A stretch of 64,000 bases of DNA from Methylosinus sp. PW1 (GTDB lineage Bacteria > Pseudomonadota > Alphaproteobacteria > Rhizobiales > Beijerinckiaceae), in the NCBI RefSeq assembly GCF_000745215.1, contig NZ_JQNK01000009.1, positions 1,612,001 through 1,676,000 on the forward strand. The letters run 5' to 3'. This document shows, piece after piece, positions 8,753 to 17,026 of this stretch. The position numbers and the translations under genes were made by a program. The notes below the pieces were generated by a model that had not been told where the DNA came from, searched no databases, and was given only the letters and a program-made list of their open reading frames with translations. Each line of letters starts with the position of its first letter. Position 1 is the first letter of the stretch.

Positions 8753-9414
8753 GGCTTACGAAAGGTTAACGCTCGGCTTACGCCGCAGCGCGGCGCGCGC
8801 TCGCGCCACGCAGCGCGTTAACCCTGCCGACGCCGCGCGAATCACATTGGGGCGGCGCGCGAGCGCGCGACAGGCCGGGCGAGAGACGCTCCGAACGCTG
8901 CGAGCGCGCGCGGAAACGTCCGATTTCGAGACAGAGAGGTAAATGCGGCGTCGCTATCCTTGCGCCGGCGAGGCGCGAAATAGCGCGTCGGCGGAGCGAA
9001 AGCCTCGAGACCTCGCGGGAACGGCGCGGCAACACGGCGAGATCGCCGATTCGTGCGCGGTCCGTTCCGGCAAGATTCCAAAGCTTAACGCCGTCGTCGT
9101 CGGGACGTCGCAATTGGCGTGTTGACAAGAAGGCGCGGCGGAGTCCGCGCGCTTCCCTGCGCGACGCGCCATACAAAGCTGCAGCAAAAGGCGAGATTTG
9201 GAAGCCATAGCGTTCGCAGGCGCGAGGAGCAACCATATCTCGAGCGAACAGAGCGTGACTCGAAAAGCGTCGTCGTTTCGGCCGCGATTCGTTCGACGCC
9301 TGTTCGAAGCGTAAAATAGCGCGATCTTCGTCGTTCCATTCCGGGACGATCGCCGCTATCGATTCGGGGAGCCGGGCTCGCGTCGGGGCTCGAGGTGAAA
9401 TATAAAGAAAAATC
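8753..9414. other. Divergent intergenic region, no gene seen
   Basis: A 660-base spacer between the divergent GtrA and helicase genes. Several open frames cross it, but their translations are Arg/Ala-rich and match nothing recognisable. A perfect 9-base inverted repeat GGTTAACGC / GCGTTAACC lies at 8764-8772 and 8815-8823, directly upstream of the GtrA start. The last 150 bases before the helicase are AT-richer and may hold its promoter. Confidence 0.5.
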
Positions 9415-12400
9415 ATGAGCCCCATGCTCACCGCCAAAAAACCGGCCGCGCCGGGCGTGCGACCGTCGACCGCCGGCGTCGCCGCCGTTCTGGGGCCGAC
9501 CAACACCGGCAAGACCCACCACGCCATAGAGCGAATGCTCTCTTATCCGACGGGCATGATCGGCCTGCCGCTGCGTCTTCTCGCGCGCGAGGTCTACACG
9601 CGCGTCGCCGAGCGGGTGGGGACGGAGAATGTCGCGCTCGTCACCGGCGAGGAGAAGATCAAGCCGCGCGCGCCCAGCTATTGGATCTCGACCGTCGAGG
9701 CCATGCCGCGCGATCTCGATGTGGATTTCGTGGCCGTCGACGAGATTCAGCTCGCCGCCGACCTCGACCGCGGCCATGTCTTCACCGATCGCCTGCTGTT
9801 TTGGCGCGGCCGTGTGGAAACGCTGCTGATCGGCGCGGAAACCATGCGCTCGCTCATCGAGCGGCTGCTGCCGGGCGTTCCGATCTTCACGCGGCCGCGG
9901 CTGTCGCATCTCGCCTTCGCCGGGGAGCGCAAGCTGGCGCGGCTGCCGCCGCGCAGCGCCATCGTCGCCTTCTCGGCCGAGGATGTCTACGCCATCGCCG
10001 AATGGATCAAGCGTCAGCGCGGCGGCGCGGCGGTGGTGCTCGGCGCGCTCTCGCCGCGCACGCGCAACGCCCAGGTCGATCTCTTTCAAAATGGCGACGT
10101 CGATTACATCGTGGCCACAGACGCCATAGGCATGGGCCTCAATCTCGATGTCGACCACATCGCCTTCGCCGCCGACCGCAAGTTCGACGGCTGGCGCCAT
10201 CGCCGATTGACCGCGGCGGAAATGGGGCAGATCGCCGGCCGCGCCGGCCGCAACATGAATGACGGCACTTTCGGCAGCACCGGCCGCTGCCCGCCCTTCG
10301 ACGAGCAGACGGTGGAGGCGCTGGAGAATCATTGGTTCGATCCGCTGGTCGCGCTGCAATGGCGCAATGGCGATCTCGATTTCGATTCGATCGAGACGCT
10401 GACCGAATCGCTGGAGCGCGCCTCCCCCGACGAATGCCTGCTGCGGGCGCGCACCGCCGAGGATCAGATGGTGCTCGAGGTCGCCGCGCGCGACGAGACT
10501 GTGCAGCGCAACACGAAAACAATTGCAGATATTATGAGACTCTGGGACGTGTGCCAGATTCCAGATTATCGCAAGACCTCGCCGGCCGCTCATGCGGAGC
10601 TGGCGCTCGCCGTCTATGGCTATGTGGTGCGCCGCGGATTGATCCCAGGCGATTGGTTCGCAAAGCAAATCGCCGCCGTGGACCGCATCGACGGCGACAT
10701 TCACACGCTGTCCGCGCGGCTCGCCCAGGTGCGCACCTGGACCTTTATCGCCAATCGTTCCGGCTGGCTCGAGAATCCAGAGCATTGGCAGAGCGTCGCG
10801 CGTCAGGTAGAGGACAGTCTGTCCGACGCGCTGCACGAACGCCTCACGCAGCGTTTCGTCGATCGCCGCACCAGCGTGCTGATGCGCCGCCTGAGAGAGA
10901 ACGCGATGCTCGAAGCCGAAATCACTACTGCCGGCGACGTTATGGTCGAAGGTCAGCATGTCGGACAGTTGCAGGGATTTCGTTTCACGGCCGACCCGCA
11001 GGCCACGGGCGAAGCGGCGAAGGCGTTGAACGCCGCCGCGCAGCGTGCCCTCGCCGGCGAGATAGAGGCGCGCGCCGCCCGCGTGTTCGACGCGGTGGAC
11101 GACGCTTTTCTGCTGGGCAATGACGGGACCATTCGCTGGCTCGGCGAGCCTGTCGGCAAGATCGCGCCCGGCGCCGCCGTGCTGACCCCGGTGGTCCGCC
11201 TGCTCGCGGACGAGCAATTGACCGGCGCGGCGCTGGAGAAAGTGCAGCAGCGGCTCGATCTGTGGCTGGCCCAGCATATAAAGAAGCTGCTCGGCGCGCT
11301 GGAGGAGCTGGAGAAGGGCGAGGGGCTCGAGGGCGTTTCCCGCGGCATCGCCTTTCAGCTGGCCGAAGAGCTCGGCGTGTTGGAGCGCAGCCGCGTGGCG
11401 CGCGACATCAAGACGCTCTCCCAGGAGGACCGCGCCGCCCTGCGCAAGAAGGGCGTGCGCTTCGGCGCCTATCACCTCTATCTGCCGCAGCTCTTGAAGC
11501 CGGCGCCGCGCTCGCTCGCCGCCCTGCTGTGGGGCCTGAAGCATGGCGGGCTCGACAATCTCAAGGGCCTCGAGGAGGTGCCGCATCTCGCCGCCTCCGG
11601 CCGCACCTCCTTCGCCGCCGATCCGGCGATCTCCAAGGGCTTCTATCGCGCCGCCGGCTTCCGCGTCTGCGGCGAGCGCGTGGTGCGCGTCGATATTCTG
11701 GAGCGGCTCGCCGATCTCATCCGCCCGGCGAGCGCCTATCGCCCCGGCGTGACCGCCGGCGATCCGCCGGCCGGCGCCGCCGATGGCGAGGGTTTCGTCG
11801 TCACAGTGGCGATGACCTCGCTCACAGGCTGCGCGGGCGAGGCCTTCGCCTCCATTCTGCGCTCGCTCGGCTATCAATCGGCCGAGCGTCAGGGGCCGGC
11901 GATCACCGTGCCGCTGCTGGCCAAGGCGGCGACCGAGCCGCTCGCGCCCGTTCCGGCCGCAGCCGAGGAGAGCGCCGAATCGGAGAGCGGCGAATCGGCC
12001 GCCGAGCCGGTGGAGGCGCTCGAGCCTGTCGCGGAGGCCGTCGCAGCGACGGAGGAGGCCCCCGCCCCGGCCGTGGAAGAGATAGCCGTGGAGGAGGCGC
12101 CCGCGGAAGAGGCGCCTGCGCCGCAGGAGCCGGCAGCCATCGCCGCCGAGACGGAAGCGAGCGAGACGGAAGCGAGCCCGGCCGAGGCGAGCGCCGAGCC
12201 GACCGCGACCGAGCCCGCGCCGATCGAGATTTGGACCTTGCAGCGTCATGTCCCGCAAGCGCCGCGCCGGCGTCAGGGCGGCGCTCCGGGTCAGGAGGAG
12301 CGCGCCGCGCGGCCGGCCGGGGAGCGCCCCCGCGGTCCGCGACAGGGGCAAGGCCATGGCCAGGGCGGCGGCCGACGACCCGAGCAAGGCGAGGGCGAGC

Positions 12401-12639
12401 ATTCCGAGCATCGGCCGCGCCAGGACGCCCGCAAGGAGAGCGGCTTCCGCTCCGGCGGCAAGCCGCGCAGCGACGGGCCGCGCGGCGACAGTCGCCCGCC
12501 GCGGGACGACCGCCGCCGCGGCAATGGCTTTTCTCCGCCGCCCGAAAGACGAGAGAAAGAGCGTCTGCCCGATCCCGATTCGCCCTTCGCCAAGCTGCTG
12601 GCGCTGAAGGCCGAGCTCGAAAAAAAGGGCAAGAGCTGA
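9415..12639 (+). CDS. Suv3-like DExH RNA helicase with low-complexity C-terminal tail
   Basis: A 1074-residue superfamily 2 helicase. Walker A GPTNTGKT is at 27-34, the Suv3-characteristic GLPLRLLAREVY follows at about 50-61, motif II is DEIQ (109-112), and the RecA2 motifs ATDAIGMGLNLD and QIAGRAGRN are at about 238 and 274. GPTNTGKT plus DEIQ is the pattern of Suv3, the RNA-unwinding subunit of the mitochondrial degradosome; alphaproteobacteria carry close relatives that probably assist RNA turnover. After about residue 845 the protein becomes an Ala/Glu-rich stretch and then an Arg/Gly/Gln-rich stretch (about 945-1045), likely disordered and RNA-binding. Start ATG 9415. The gene is monocistronic. 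Confidence 0.88.
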   Translation: MSPMLTAKKPAAPGVRPSTAGVAAVLGPTNTGKTHHAIERMLSYPTGMIGLPLRLLAREVYTRVAERVGTENVALVTGEEKIKPRAPSYWISTVEAMPRDLDVDFVAVDEIQLAADLDRGHVFTDRLLFWRGRVETLLIGAETMRSLIERLLPGVPIFTRPRLSHLAFAGERKLARLPPRSAIVAFSAEDVYAIAEWIKRQRGGAAVVLGALSPRTRNAQVDLFQNGDVDYIVATDAIGMGLNLDVDHIAFAADRKFDGWRHRRLTAAEMGQIAGRAGRNMNDGTFGSTGRCPPFDEQTVEALENHWFDPLVALQWRNGDLDFDSIETLTESLERASPDECLLRARTAEDQMVLEVAARDETVQRNTKTIADIMRLWDVCQIPDYRKTSPAAHAELALAVYGYVVRRGLIPGDWFAKQIAAVDRIDGDIHTLSARLAQVRTWTFIANRSGWLENPEHWQSVARQVEDSLSDALHERLTQRFVDRRTSVLMRRLRENAMLEAEITTAGDVMVEGQHVGQLQGFRFTADPQATGEAAKALNAAAQRALAGEIEARAARVFDAVDDAFLLGNDGTIRWLGEPVGKIAPGAAVLTPVVRLLADEQLTGAALEKVQQRLDLWLAQHIKKLLGALEELEKGEGLEGVSRGIAFQLAEELGVLERSRVARDIKTLSQEDRAALRKKGVRFGAYHLYLPQLLKPAPRSLAALLWGLKHGGLDNLKGLEEVPHLAASGRTSFAADPAISKGFYRAAGFRVCGERVVRVDILERLADLIRPASAYRPGVTAGDPPAGAADGEGFVVTVAMTSLTGCAGEAFASILRSLGYQSAERQGPAITVPLLAKAATEPLAPVPAAAEESAESESGESAAEPVEALEPVAEAVAATEEAPAPAVEEIAVEEAPAEEAPAPQEPAAIAAETEASETEASPAEASAEPTATEPAPIEIWTLQRHVPQAPRRRQGGAPGQEERAARPAGERPRGPRQGQGHGQGGGRRPEQGEGEHSEHRPRQDARKESGFRSGGKPRSDGPRGDSRPPRDDRRRGNGFSPPPERREKERLPDPDSPFAKLLALKAELEKKGKS

Positions 12640-12889
12640 AATTTCGCCTCAAATGACTGGTGATGTCGGCCCCGTTCCGAGCGCGCAGATTCGCTCGAAG
12701 CGATTGCGCCGACTTGCCAAATCCCGGTCGTTCGGCCTATTGCTGACGTAATCTTTGGCGCATTGGCGCAGCCTATGCTAGCGGGCCTCGTCGACCCCGA
12801 CTTGCGGGCCGTGGGCGAGATCCGGTCCCTCGCCGTCGTCTCATGAGGAGCGCGGCGTTGGACGACGGCCTTCCACCGAAAGGCGATAC

Positions 12890-14296
12890 ATGACGAAGAT
12901 ACTTCCAGTCATAATGTGCGGCGGGGCGGGCACGCGCGTATGGCCCGAGTCGCGGGAAACTCTCCCGAAACAATTCATTCCGCTCATCGGCGAGCTGTCG
13001 ACCTTCCAGACCACCATTCAGACGCTGGCGGACGAGGCCTTCGACAAGCCCGTCATCATCTCCAACGCCGATTATCGCTTCCTCGTCACCGATCAGCTGC
13101 GCGCCATCGGCGCCGCGGCCGATGTCGTCCTCGAGCCCACCCGGCGTGATTCGGCCGCCGCGGTCGCCGTCGCCGCGGGCGTCGCCGCGCGCCGCTCGCC
13201 GCAGACCATCGTCGTCGTGCTCGCCGCCGATCATGTGGTGCGCGACCCACGAGGCCTCGTCGAGCTCTGCAAGAAGGCGGCTTCCGCCGCCGCGGACGGC
13301 TATATCGTCACGCTCGGCGTCAAGCCCGACGCTCCGGCCACCGGCTATGGCTATATTCGCCCCGGCGAGCGCATCGCCAGCGACGTTTTCAACCTCGAGG
13401 CCTTCGTCGAGAAGCCCGATCGCGAGACCGCGCAGCGCTATATCGACGCCGGCTATTTGTGGAACAGCGGCAATTTCATCTTCCGCGCCGATGTGATGCA
13501 GGCGGAGATCGCCCATTTCGAGCCGGCGATTTTCGAAGCCGCCGAAAAGGCGATCGACGCCGGCCGCGCCGATCTCGATTTTCTGGTGCTGGACGCCGAA
13601 TCTTTCGCGCGCGCGCCGAAGACCTCCATCGATTATGCGGTGATGGAGAAGACCCGCAAGGCCGCGGTGATCGAGGCCGACATCGGCTGGTCGGACGTCG
13701 GCAATTGGCGCGCCGTGTGGGAGCTGACCGAGCGCGACGAACAGGGCAATTCCGTGCGCGGCAATGGCGTCGTGCGCGAGTCGCGCAATGTGCATGTGCG
13801 CTCGGACGAGACGCTGACCACTGTCGTCGGCGTCGACGACGTCATTGTGGTGACGACGCCGGACGCGGTGCTGGTTCTGGGCCATGAGCATGGCGACAAT
13901 GTCAAGCAGCTCGTCGATCAATTAAAGCGCGAGAACCGCCGCGAGGCCGGCGAGCACAAGCGCATCTTCCGCCCCTGGGGCTTTTATCAGTCGGTCGACT
14001 CCGGCGATCGGCATCAGGTCAAGCGCATTGTGGTGAAGCCGGGCGCGCGCCTGTCGCTGCAGAAGCATTTTCATCGCGCCGAGCATTGGATCGTCGTCAA
14101 GGGCACGGCGGAGGTCGGCCGCGACGAGGAGACGCTGCTGGTTCACGAGAATGAATCGGTCTATCTGCCGATCGGCTGCATTCATCGCCTGAGCAATCCG
14201 GGCAAGATCGACCTCGAGATCATCGAGGTGCAGACCGGCTCCTATCTCGGCGAAGACGATATCGTGCGCCTGCAGGACGTCTACAACCGCGGCTGA
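12890..14296 (+). CDS. manC: Mannose-1-phosphate guanylyltransferase / mannose-6-phosphate isomerase
   Basis: A 468-residue bifunctional enzyme of the AlgA/ManC/XanB type. The N-terminal nucleotidyltransferase starts ILPVIMCGGAGTRVWPES with the GGAGTR-WP signature and contains AFVEKPD (about 165). The C-terminal cupin domain (about 350-465) starts RPWGFYQSVD and contains KPGARLSLQKHFHRAEHW, the metal-binding isomerase region. It makes GDP-mannose from fructose-6-phosphate via mannose phosphates for exopolysaccharide or lipopolysaccharide synthesis. It is preceded by a 250-base spacer without a recognisable gene, is transcribed alone and ends at a very strong terminator. Confidence 0.94.
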   Translation: MTKILPVIMCGGAGTRVWPESRETLPKQFIPLIGELSTFQTTIQTLADEAFDKPVIISNADYRFLVTDQLRAIGAAADVVLEPTRRDSAAAVAVAAGVAARRSPQTIVVVLAADHVVRDPRGLVELCKKAASAAADGYIVTLGVKPDAPATGYGYIRPGERIASDVFNLEAFVEKPDRETAQRYIDAGYLWNSGNFIFRADVMQAEIAHFEPAIFEAAEKAIDAGRADLDFLVLDAESFARAPKTSIDYAVMEKTRKAAVIEADIGWSDVGNWRAVWELTERDEQGNSVRGNGVVRESRNVHVRSDETLTTVVGVDDVIVVTTPDAVLVLGHEHGDNVKQLVDQLKRENRREAGEHKRIFRPWGFYQSVDSGDRHQVKRIVVKPGARLSLQKHFHRAEHWIVVKGTAEVGRDEETLLVHENESVYLPIGCIHRLSNPGKIDLEIIEVQTGSYLGEDDIVRLQDVYNRG

Positions 14297-14312
14297 CGCG
14301 GTTCGCCAATAG

Positions 14313-14378
14313 GCGAGCCCGAAGGCTCGCGGTCCAAAGCGCATCCTGGACCGCGAGCCTTCGGGCTCGCAATTTTTT
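14313..14378 (+). terminator. Very strong nested-palindrome terminator after manC
   Basis: A perfect 24-base inverted repeat (14313-14336 and 14347-14370, 10-base loop) is followed by TTTTTT (14373-14378). Each arm is itself palindromic: GCGAGCC-CGAA-GGCTCGC on the left and GCGAGCC-TTCG-GGCTCGC on the right. The RNA could therefore fold as one long stem or two tetraloop hairpins. Confidence 0.9.
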
Positions 14379-14391
14379 GCTCCCCTGTCGC

Positions 14392-14886
14392 CTATTGCCC
14401 GCGCTTCTGCACGCTATAGCGCTCCAATAAGTCGGCGAGCGCCGCGTCGCGCGTCGCGCCCTGCTTGCGCAGGTTGAAATAATGCTGGCAGAGATCGCCG
14501 AAGGTCTGCTTGCTTCCCGTCGCCGCCGCGACGCGCGCGAGACTCTCGATCGATTGCGCCTCGTCTTCCGCCGCGCCGATCTCCGAAAGCATATCGCCGA
14601 GCTGCGCGGCGCGATTGGCGAGCATTCGCGGCGCCTCGAGAAAATGCGCGCCGCCGATATCCAGCGCCGCTTGCAATCGCGCCACCCTGCCCTCCACCGC
14701 CGCGCCGCCGCTCTTGCGCGCGGCCAGCCAATAGGCGGGATCGACGCGATCGATCGGCGTCAGCCATTTCGGCAGCTCGTCCTTGCGCTTCACCTCCACG
14801 GCCTCGCGCTGCTGCGCCGTTTCCTCGCAGGCGCAGAGCAGCGCCGCGAGCGTCGCGCAAAGGGCGGCGAGACGCGGCGCTCTCAT
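14392..14886 (-). CDS. Putative lipoprotein at the mxaE position of the mxa operon
   Basis: A 164-residue protein with an N-terminal hydrophobic leader ending in LLCACEE, a plausible though not ideal lipobox with Cys at about residue 20. The rest is helical with no family motif I recognise. It begins four bases after the mxaD stop and is the last gene of the mxa cluster, so it is very likely co-transcribed. In Methylobacterium extorquens the gene in this position is mxaE, whose role in methanol oxidation is unclear; I assign position, not homology. No mxaH or mxaB follows; the manC terminator lies convergently beyond. Start ATG 14886 is chosen to give the signal sequence. Confidence 0.6.
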   Translation of the reverse strand: MRAPRLAALCATLAALLCACEETAQQREAVEVKRKDELPKWLTPIDRVDPAYWLAARKSGGAAVEGRVARLQAALDIGGAHFLEAPRMLANRAAQLGDMLSEIGAAEDEAQSIESLARVAAATGSKQTFGDLCQHYFNLRKQGATRDAALADLLERYSVQKRGQ

Positions 14887-14890
14887 GACG

Positions 14891-15415
14891 TCACTTGCCT
14901 TGCAGCTTTTTGGCGAGACCCTGAAGCCCATCCTTCAGAAAGGTGGTCATCGCCTCGCGCGCGGCGTCGTCATTGAGATTGTCCGGCGGCTCATTGCTGG
15001 TGTCGCCGCGATAGAGGCGGCCATACCATTGCACCTCGCTGCCGCCGCCCGCCGCCGGCTTCACAGCGAGCGTCGCCGAATAGGAGCTGATCGGCAGAGC
15101 GTCGAGATTGGCGTCCGACATGCGATAGCTGAGCTTCATCTGCTGCGGATCATATTCGTCGAGGCTCTCGGTGACGACGCCGCCCTTGCGCAGCGTGATC
15201 TCGCGCACCGCGCCATTGGCGTCGCCGCCGGTCGCCTTTACGCTGGCGACATCGGGATGCCAGTCGAGCGCGCCAAAATGGCCGACGAGCGCCCACACCG
15301 CCTTGGGATCGGCGGCGACGGTGATCTTCTCATCGACCTTGATCGGCGTCGGGCCATGCGCCAGCGCCGGCGCGATAGACAAGAGCAGGGCCAGGAGGGC
15401 GATTTTCGGTTTCAC
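14891..15415 (-). CDS. mxaD: MxaD, periplasmic methanol oxidation accessory protein
   Basis: A 174-residue periplasmic protein with a signal peptide (residues 1-19, ending ALA-HG) followed by an SRPBCC/START-like fold typical of MxaD (ITVAADPKAVWALVGHFG, then DWHPDVASVKATGG). MxaD is reported to help electron transfer between methanol dehydrogenase and cytochrome cL, and sits in this position in known mxa operons. The start is GTG at 15415 and overlaps the mxaL stop codon by four bases (GTGA), indicating translational coupling. Confidence 0.85.
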   Translation of the reverse strand: MKPKIALLALLLSIAPALAHGPTPIKVDEKITVAADPKAVWALVGHFGALDWHPDVASVKATGGDANGAVREITLRKGGVVTESLDEYDPQQMKLSYRMSDANLDALPISSYSATLAVKPAAGGGSEVQWYGRLYRGDTSNEPPDNLNDDAAREAMTTFLKDGLQGLAKKLQGK

Positions 15416-16413
15416 TCTATTCTCCTCGGGAGCGTGGTTGCGAGACGGGAATGGCGTCGCCGCGCGAAAATCTCCGCGAGCGGGACGATGAGATAGAGGG
15501 TGGCGAAACCGACGAGCGCCGCCGCCGCGAAGGCGGGGCGCAGATCGATCGGCGCGAGGCTCGGCCGCGGCCGCGCGACCGCGAGAATCGCGCTCGCGAG
15601 CCCATCCGGCTTCTCCAAATGCGCATAGCCGAGGCCTGTGGTCTCGGCGAGCTGGCGCAGATAAGGCTCGCGCAGGCTGGAGAGATGCTCCGTGCCGGCG
15701 CGCATCTCTCCGCCGAATGGCGCATTGCGCGGATTATAGCCCTCGCGCTGCTCCGCGCCCGCCGGCGGCAGGCCGAAGCGGCTCTCATGCGGCACCTCGT
15801 CCACGCCATAGAAGCCGGTCTCGCGGCCGCGATCGTCGAATTTCGGAATGGGCGCGGGCTCATAGCCGCCGGCGCCGAGAATGAGCCCCGAAATCTCGCC
15901 GCGCGCGCCCTCGAAGACCGGCGCGCCATAGGCCGGCAGCGGCGGCGCCTCCTGCCCATCGGTGATGAAGACAAGATCGGCGCCGACGCGCCGCGCCATC
16001 TCGACCGCGCGAAACAGGCCGGCGGAGATGCGGCTGTCGCCCTCCCAGGCCATGCGCCAGTCGAGCGCGCCGATCGCGGCGTCCAAAGCGGCGAAATTCT
16101 CGCAGACGTCTATGGGCTCGAACAATAAAAAGGGCTCGCGCTCGGTGAAGATGGCGAGGCCGACGCGCGAGGGGCAAGGAAGATCGGCGACGAGCCGCCG
16201 CAACGCCCGCTTGGCGAATTCGATGCGGCTCGCCGGCGCGCCATCCAGCGAATAATCGCGCGTGTTCATGCTGCCGGTGATGTCCAGCGTCGCCAGCAGA
16301 TCGACGCCATTGCGAACCGCGTCGGCGCGCGGAAACGCAAAGGCGGCGGCGAGCGCCGCCAAAGCGAAGGCGAGCGAGAGAAAACGCGCATCGCGCAAGC
16401 GGGCGATCATCAT
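15412..16413 (-). CDS. mxaL: MxaL, VWA-domain protein of the methanol dehydrogenase maturation set
   Basis: A 333-residue protein with an N-terminal membrane anchor (about 10-30), a von Willebrand A domain and a C-terminal hydrophobic helix (about 290-312). The metal-ion-dependent adhesion site is LLATLDITGSMNT (about 38-50), a D-x-T-x-S variant of DxSxS. In methylotrophs MxaA, C, K and L are required for calcium insertion into the large subunit of methanol dehydrogenase; the VWA domain would face the periplasm. The ATG at 16413 (a second ATG follows directly) is used because it precedes the anchor; an in-frame extension would run into mxaK. It is ten bases from mxaK and overlaps mxaD by four. 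Confidence 0.87.
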   Translation of the reverse strand: MMIARLRDARFLSLAFALAALAAAFAFPRADAVRNGVDLLATLDITGSMNTRDYSLDGAPASRIEFAKRALRRLVADLPCPSRVGLAIFTEREPFLLFEPIDVCENFAALDAAIGALDWRMAWEGDSRISAGLFRAVEMARRVGADLVFITDGQEAPPLPAYGAPVFEGARGEISGLILGAGGYEPAPIPKFDDRGRETGFYGVDEVPHESRFGLPPAGAEQREGYNPRNAPFGGEMRAGTEHLSSLREPYLRQLAETTGLGYAHLEKPDGLASAILAVARPRPSLAPIDLRPAFAAAALVGFATLYLIVPLAEIFARRRHSRLATTLPRRIE

Positions 16414-16423
16414 CGTGGACCTG

Positions 16424-17026
16424 TCATGGCAGCCCCTTGGGCGCGCCGGGAATGTCGGTCCAGATTTTCTTGGGGTCCGCCGGCAGCTCGTCGCCGCCCG
16501 AATGCTCGAGCTGCGGATTGTCGCGCACGAGACGCGCGGCGACGTCGAGATTATATTTCGCGTCCCAGAACGCCGGCTGAAATTGCAATGCGCGGCGATA
16601 TTCGCGACGCGCCAGCTCGACGAAAGGACCGGCCGGCTCGAGCTGGCCGCGCTCCAGCAGATCGAAGGCGCGGCGCAGCAAGGCGTTGCCGAGATCATAA
16701 TGGGCGATGGCGGAGAGCTCCTCGCGGCCGGCGGCGTCGAGCGGCTCCAGCAGCGCGCGCGCCTTGTCGAATTCCTCGCGCGCGGCGAGATATTCGACGC
16801 GCGCGGCGATGAGCTCGGGCGCGGAAGCAGAATCGGTCTCGACATCTCGCCCGGCGGCGAGCGCGCCGATCGCGGCATTGTCGATGCGCGCCCGCCGTGT
16901 GGCGACGGCGTTTTGCAACGCTCCGGCCAGCGCCACGGCGAGCAGCGCGAGGAGAAGCGTCGAGCGCCAACGCGCAAAGAAGCGCACGAGCGTCTGCATA
17001 TATTGCGCGCGCGGGGATTCGCTCAT
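16424..17026 (-). CDS. mxaK: MxaK, methanol oxidation accessory protein
   Basis: A 200-residue protein with one N-terminal transmembrane helix (about 22-42) and a helical, TPR-like periplasmic part (ARVEYLAAREEFDKARALL, then AHYDLGNALLRRAFDLLERG). MxaK belongs to the group of gene products needed to make active, calcium-loaded methanol dehydrogenase. The TPR-like region suggests a protein-protein contact role beside the VWA proteins MxaC and MxaL. It overlaps mxaC by ATGA. Identification rests on gene order plus this membrane-anchored TPR-like design. Confidence 0.83.
   Translation of the reverse strand: MSESPRAQYMQTLVRFFARWRSTLLLALLAVALAGALQNAVATRRARIDNAAIGALAAGRDVETDSASAPELIAARVEYLAAREEFDKARALLEPLDAAGREELSAIAHYDLGNALLRRAFDLLERGQLEPAGPFVELARREYRRALQFQPAFWDAKYNLDVAARLVRDNPQLEHSGGDELPADPKKIWTDIPGAPKGLP

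Noticed and set aside
8778..9527. 249-codon minus-strand open frame across the GtrA-helicase spacer
   Set aside because: Overlaps the real helicase start and yields an Arg/Ala-rich translation with no recognisable features or ribosome site.
9085..12411. 1108-codon open frame antisense to the Suv3-like helicase
   Set aside because: Translation is Arg/Gly/Leu/His-rich without any domain, and the plus strand holds an unmistakable helicase; it is a high-GC shadow frame.
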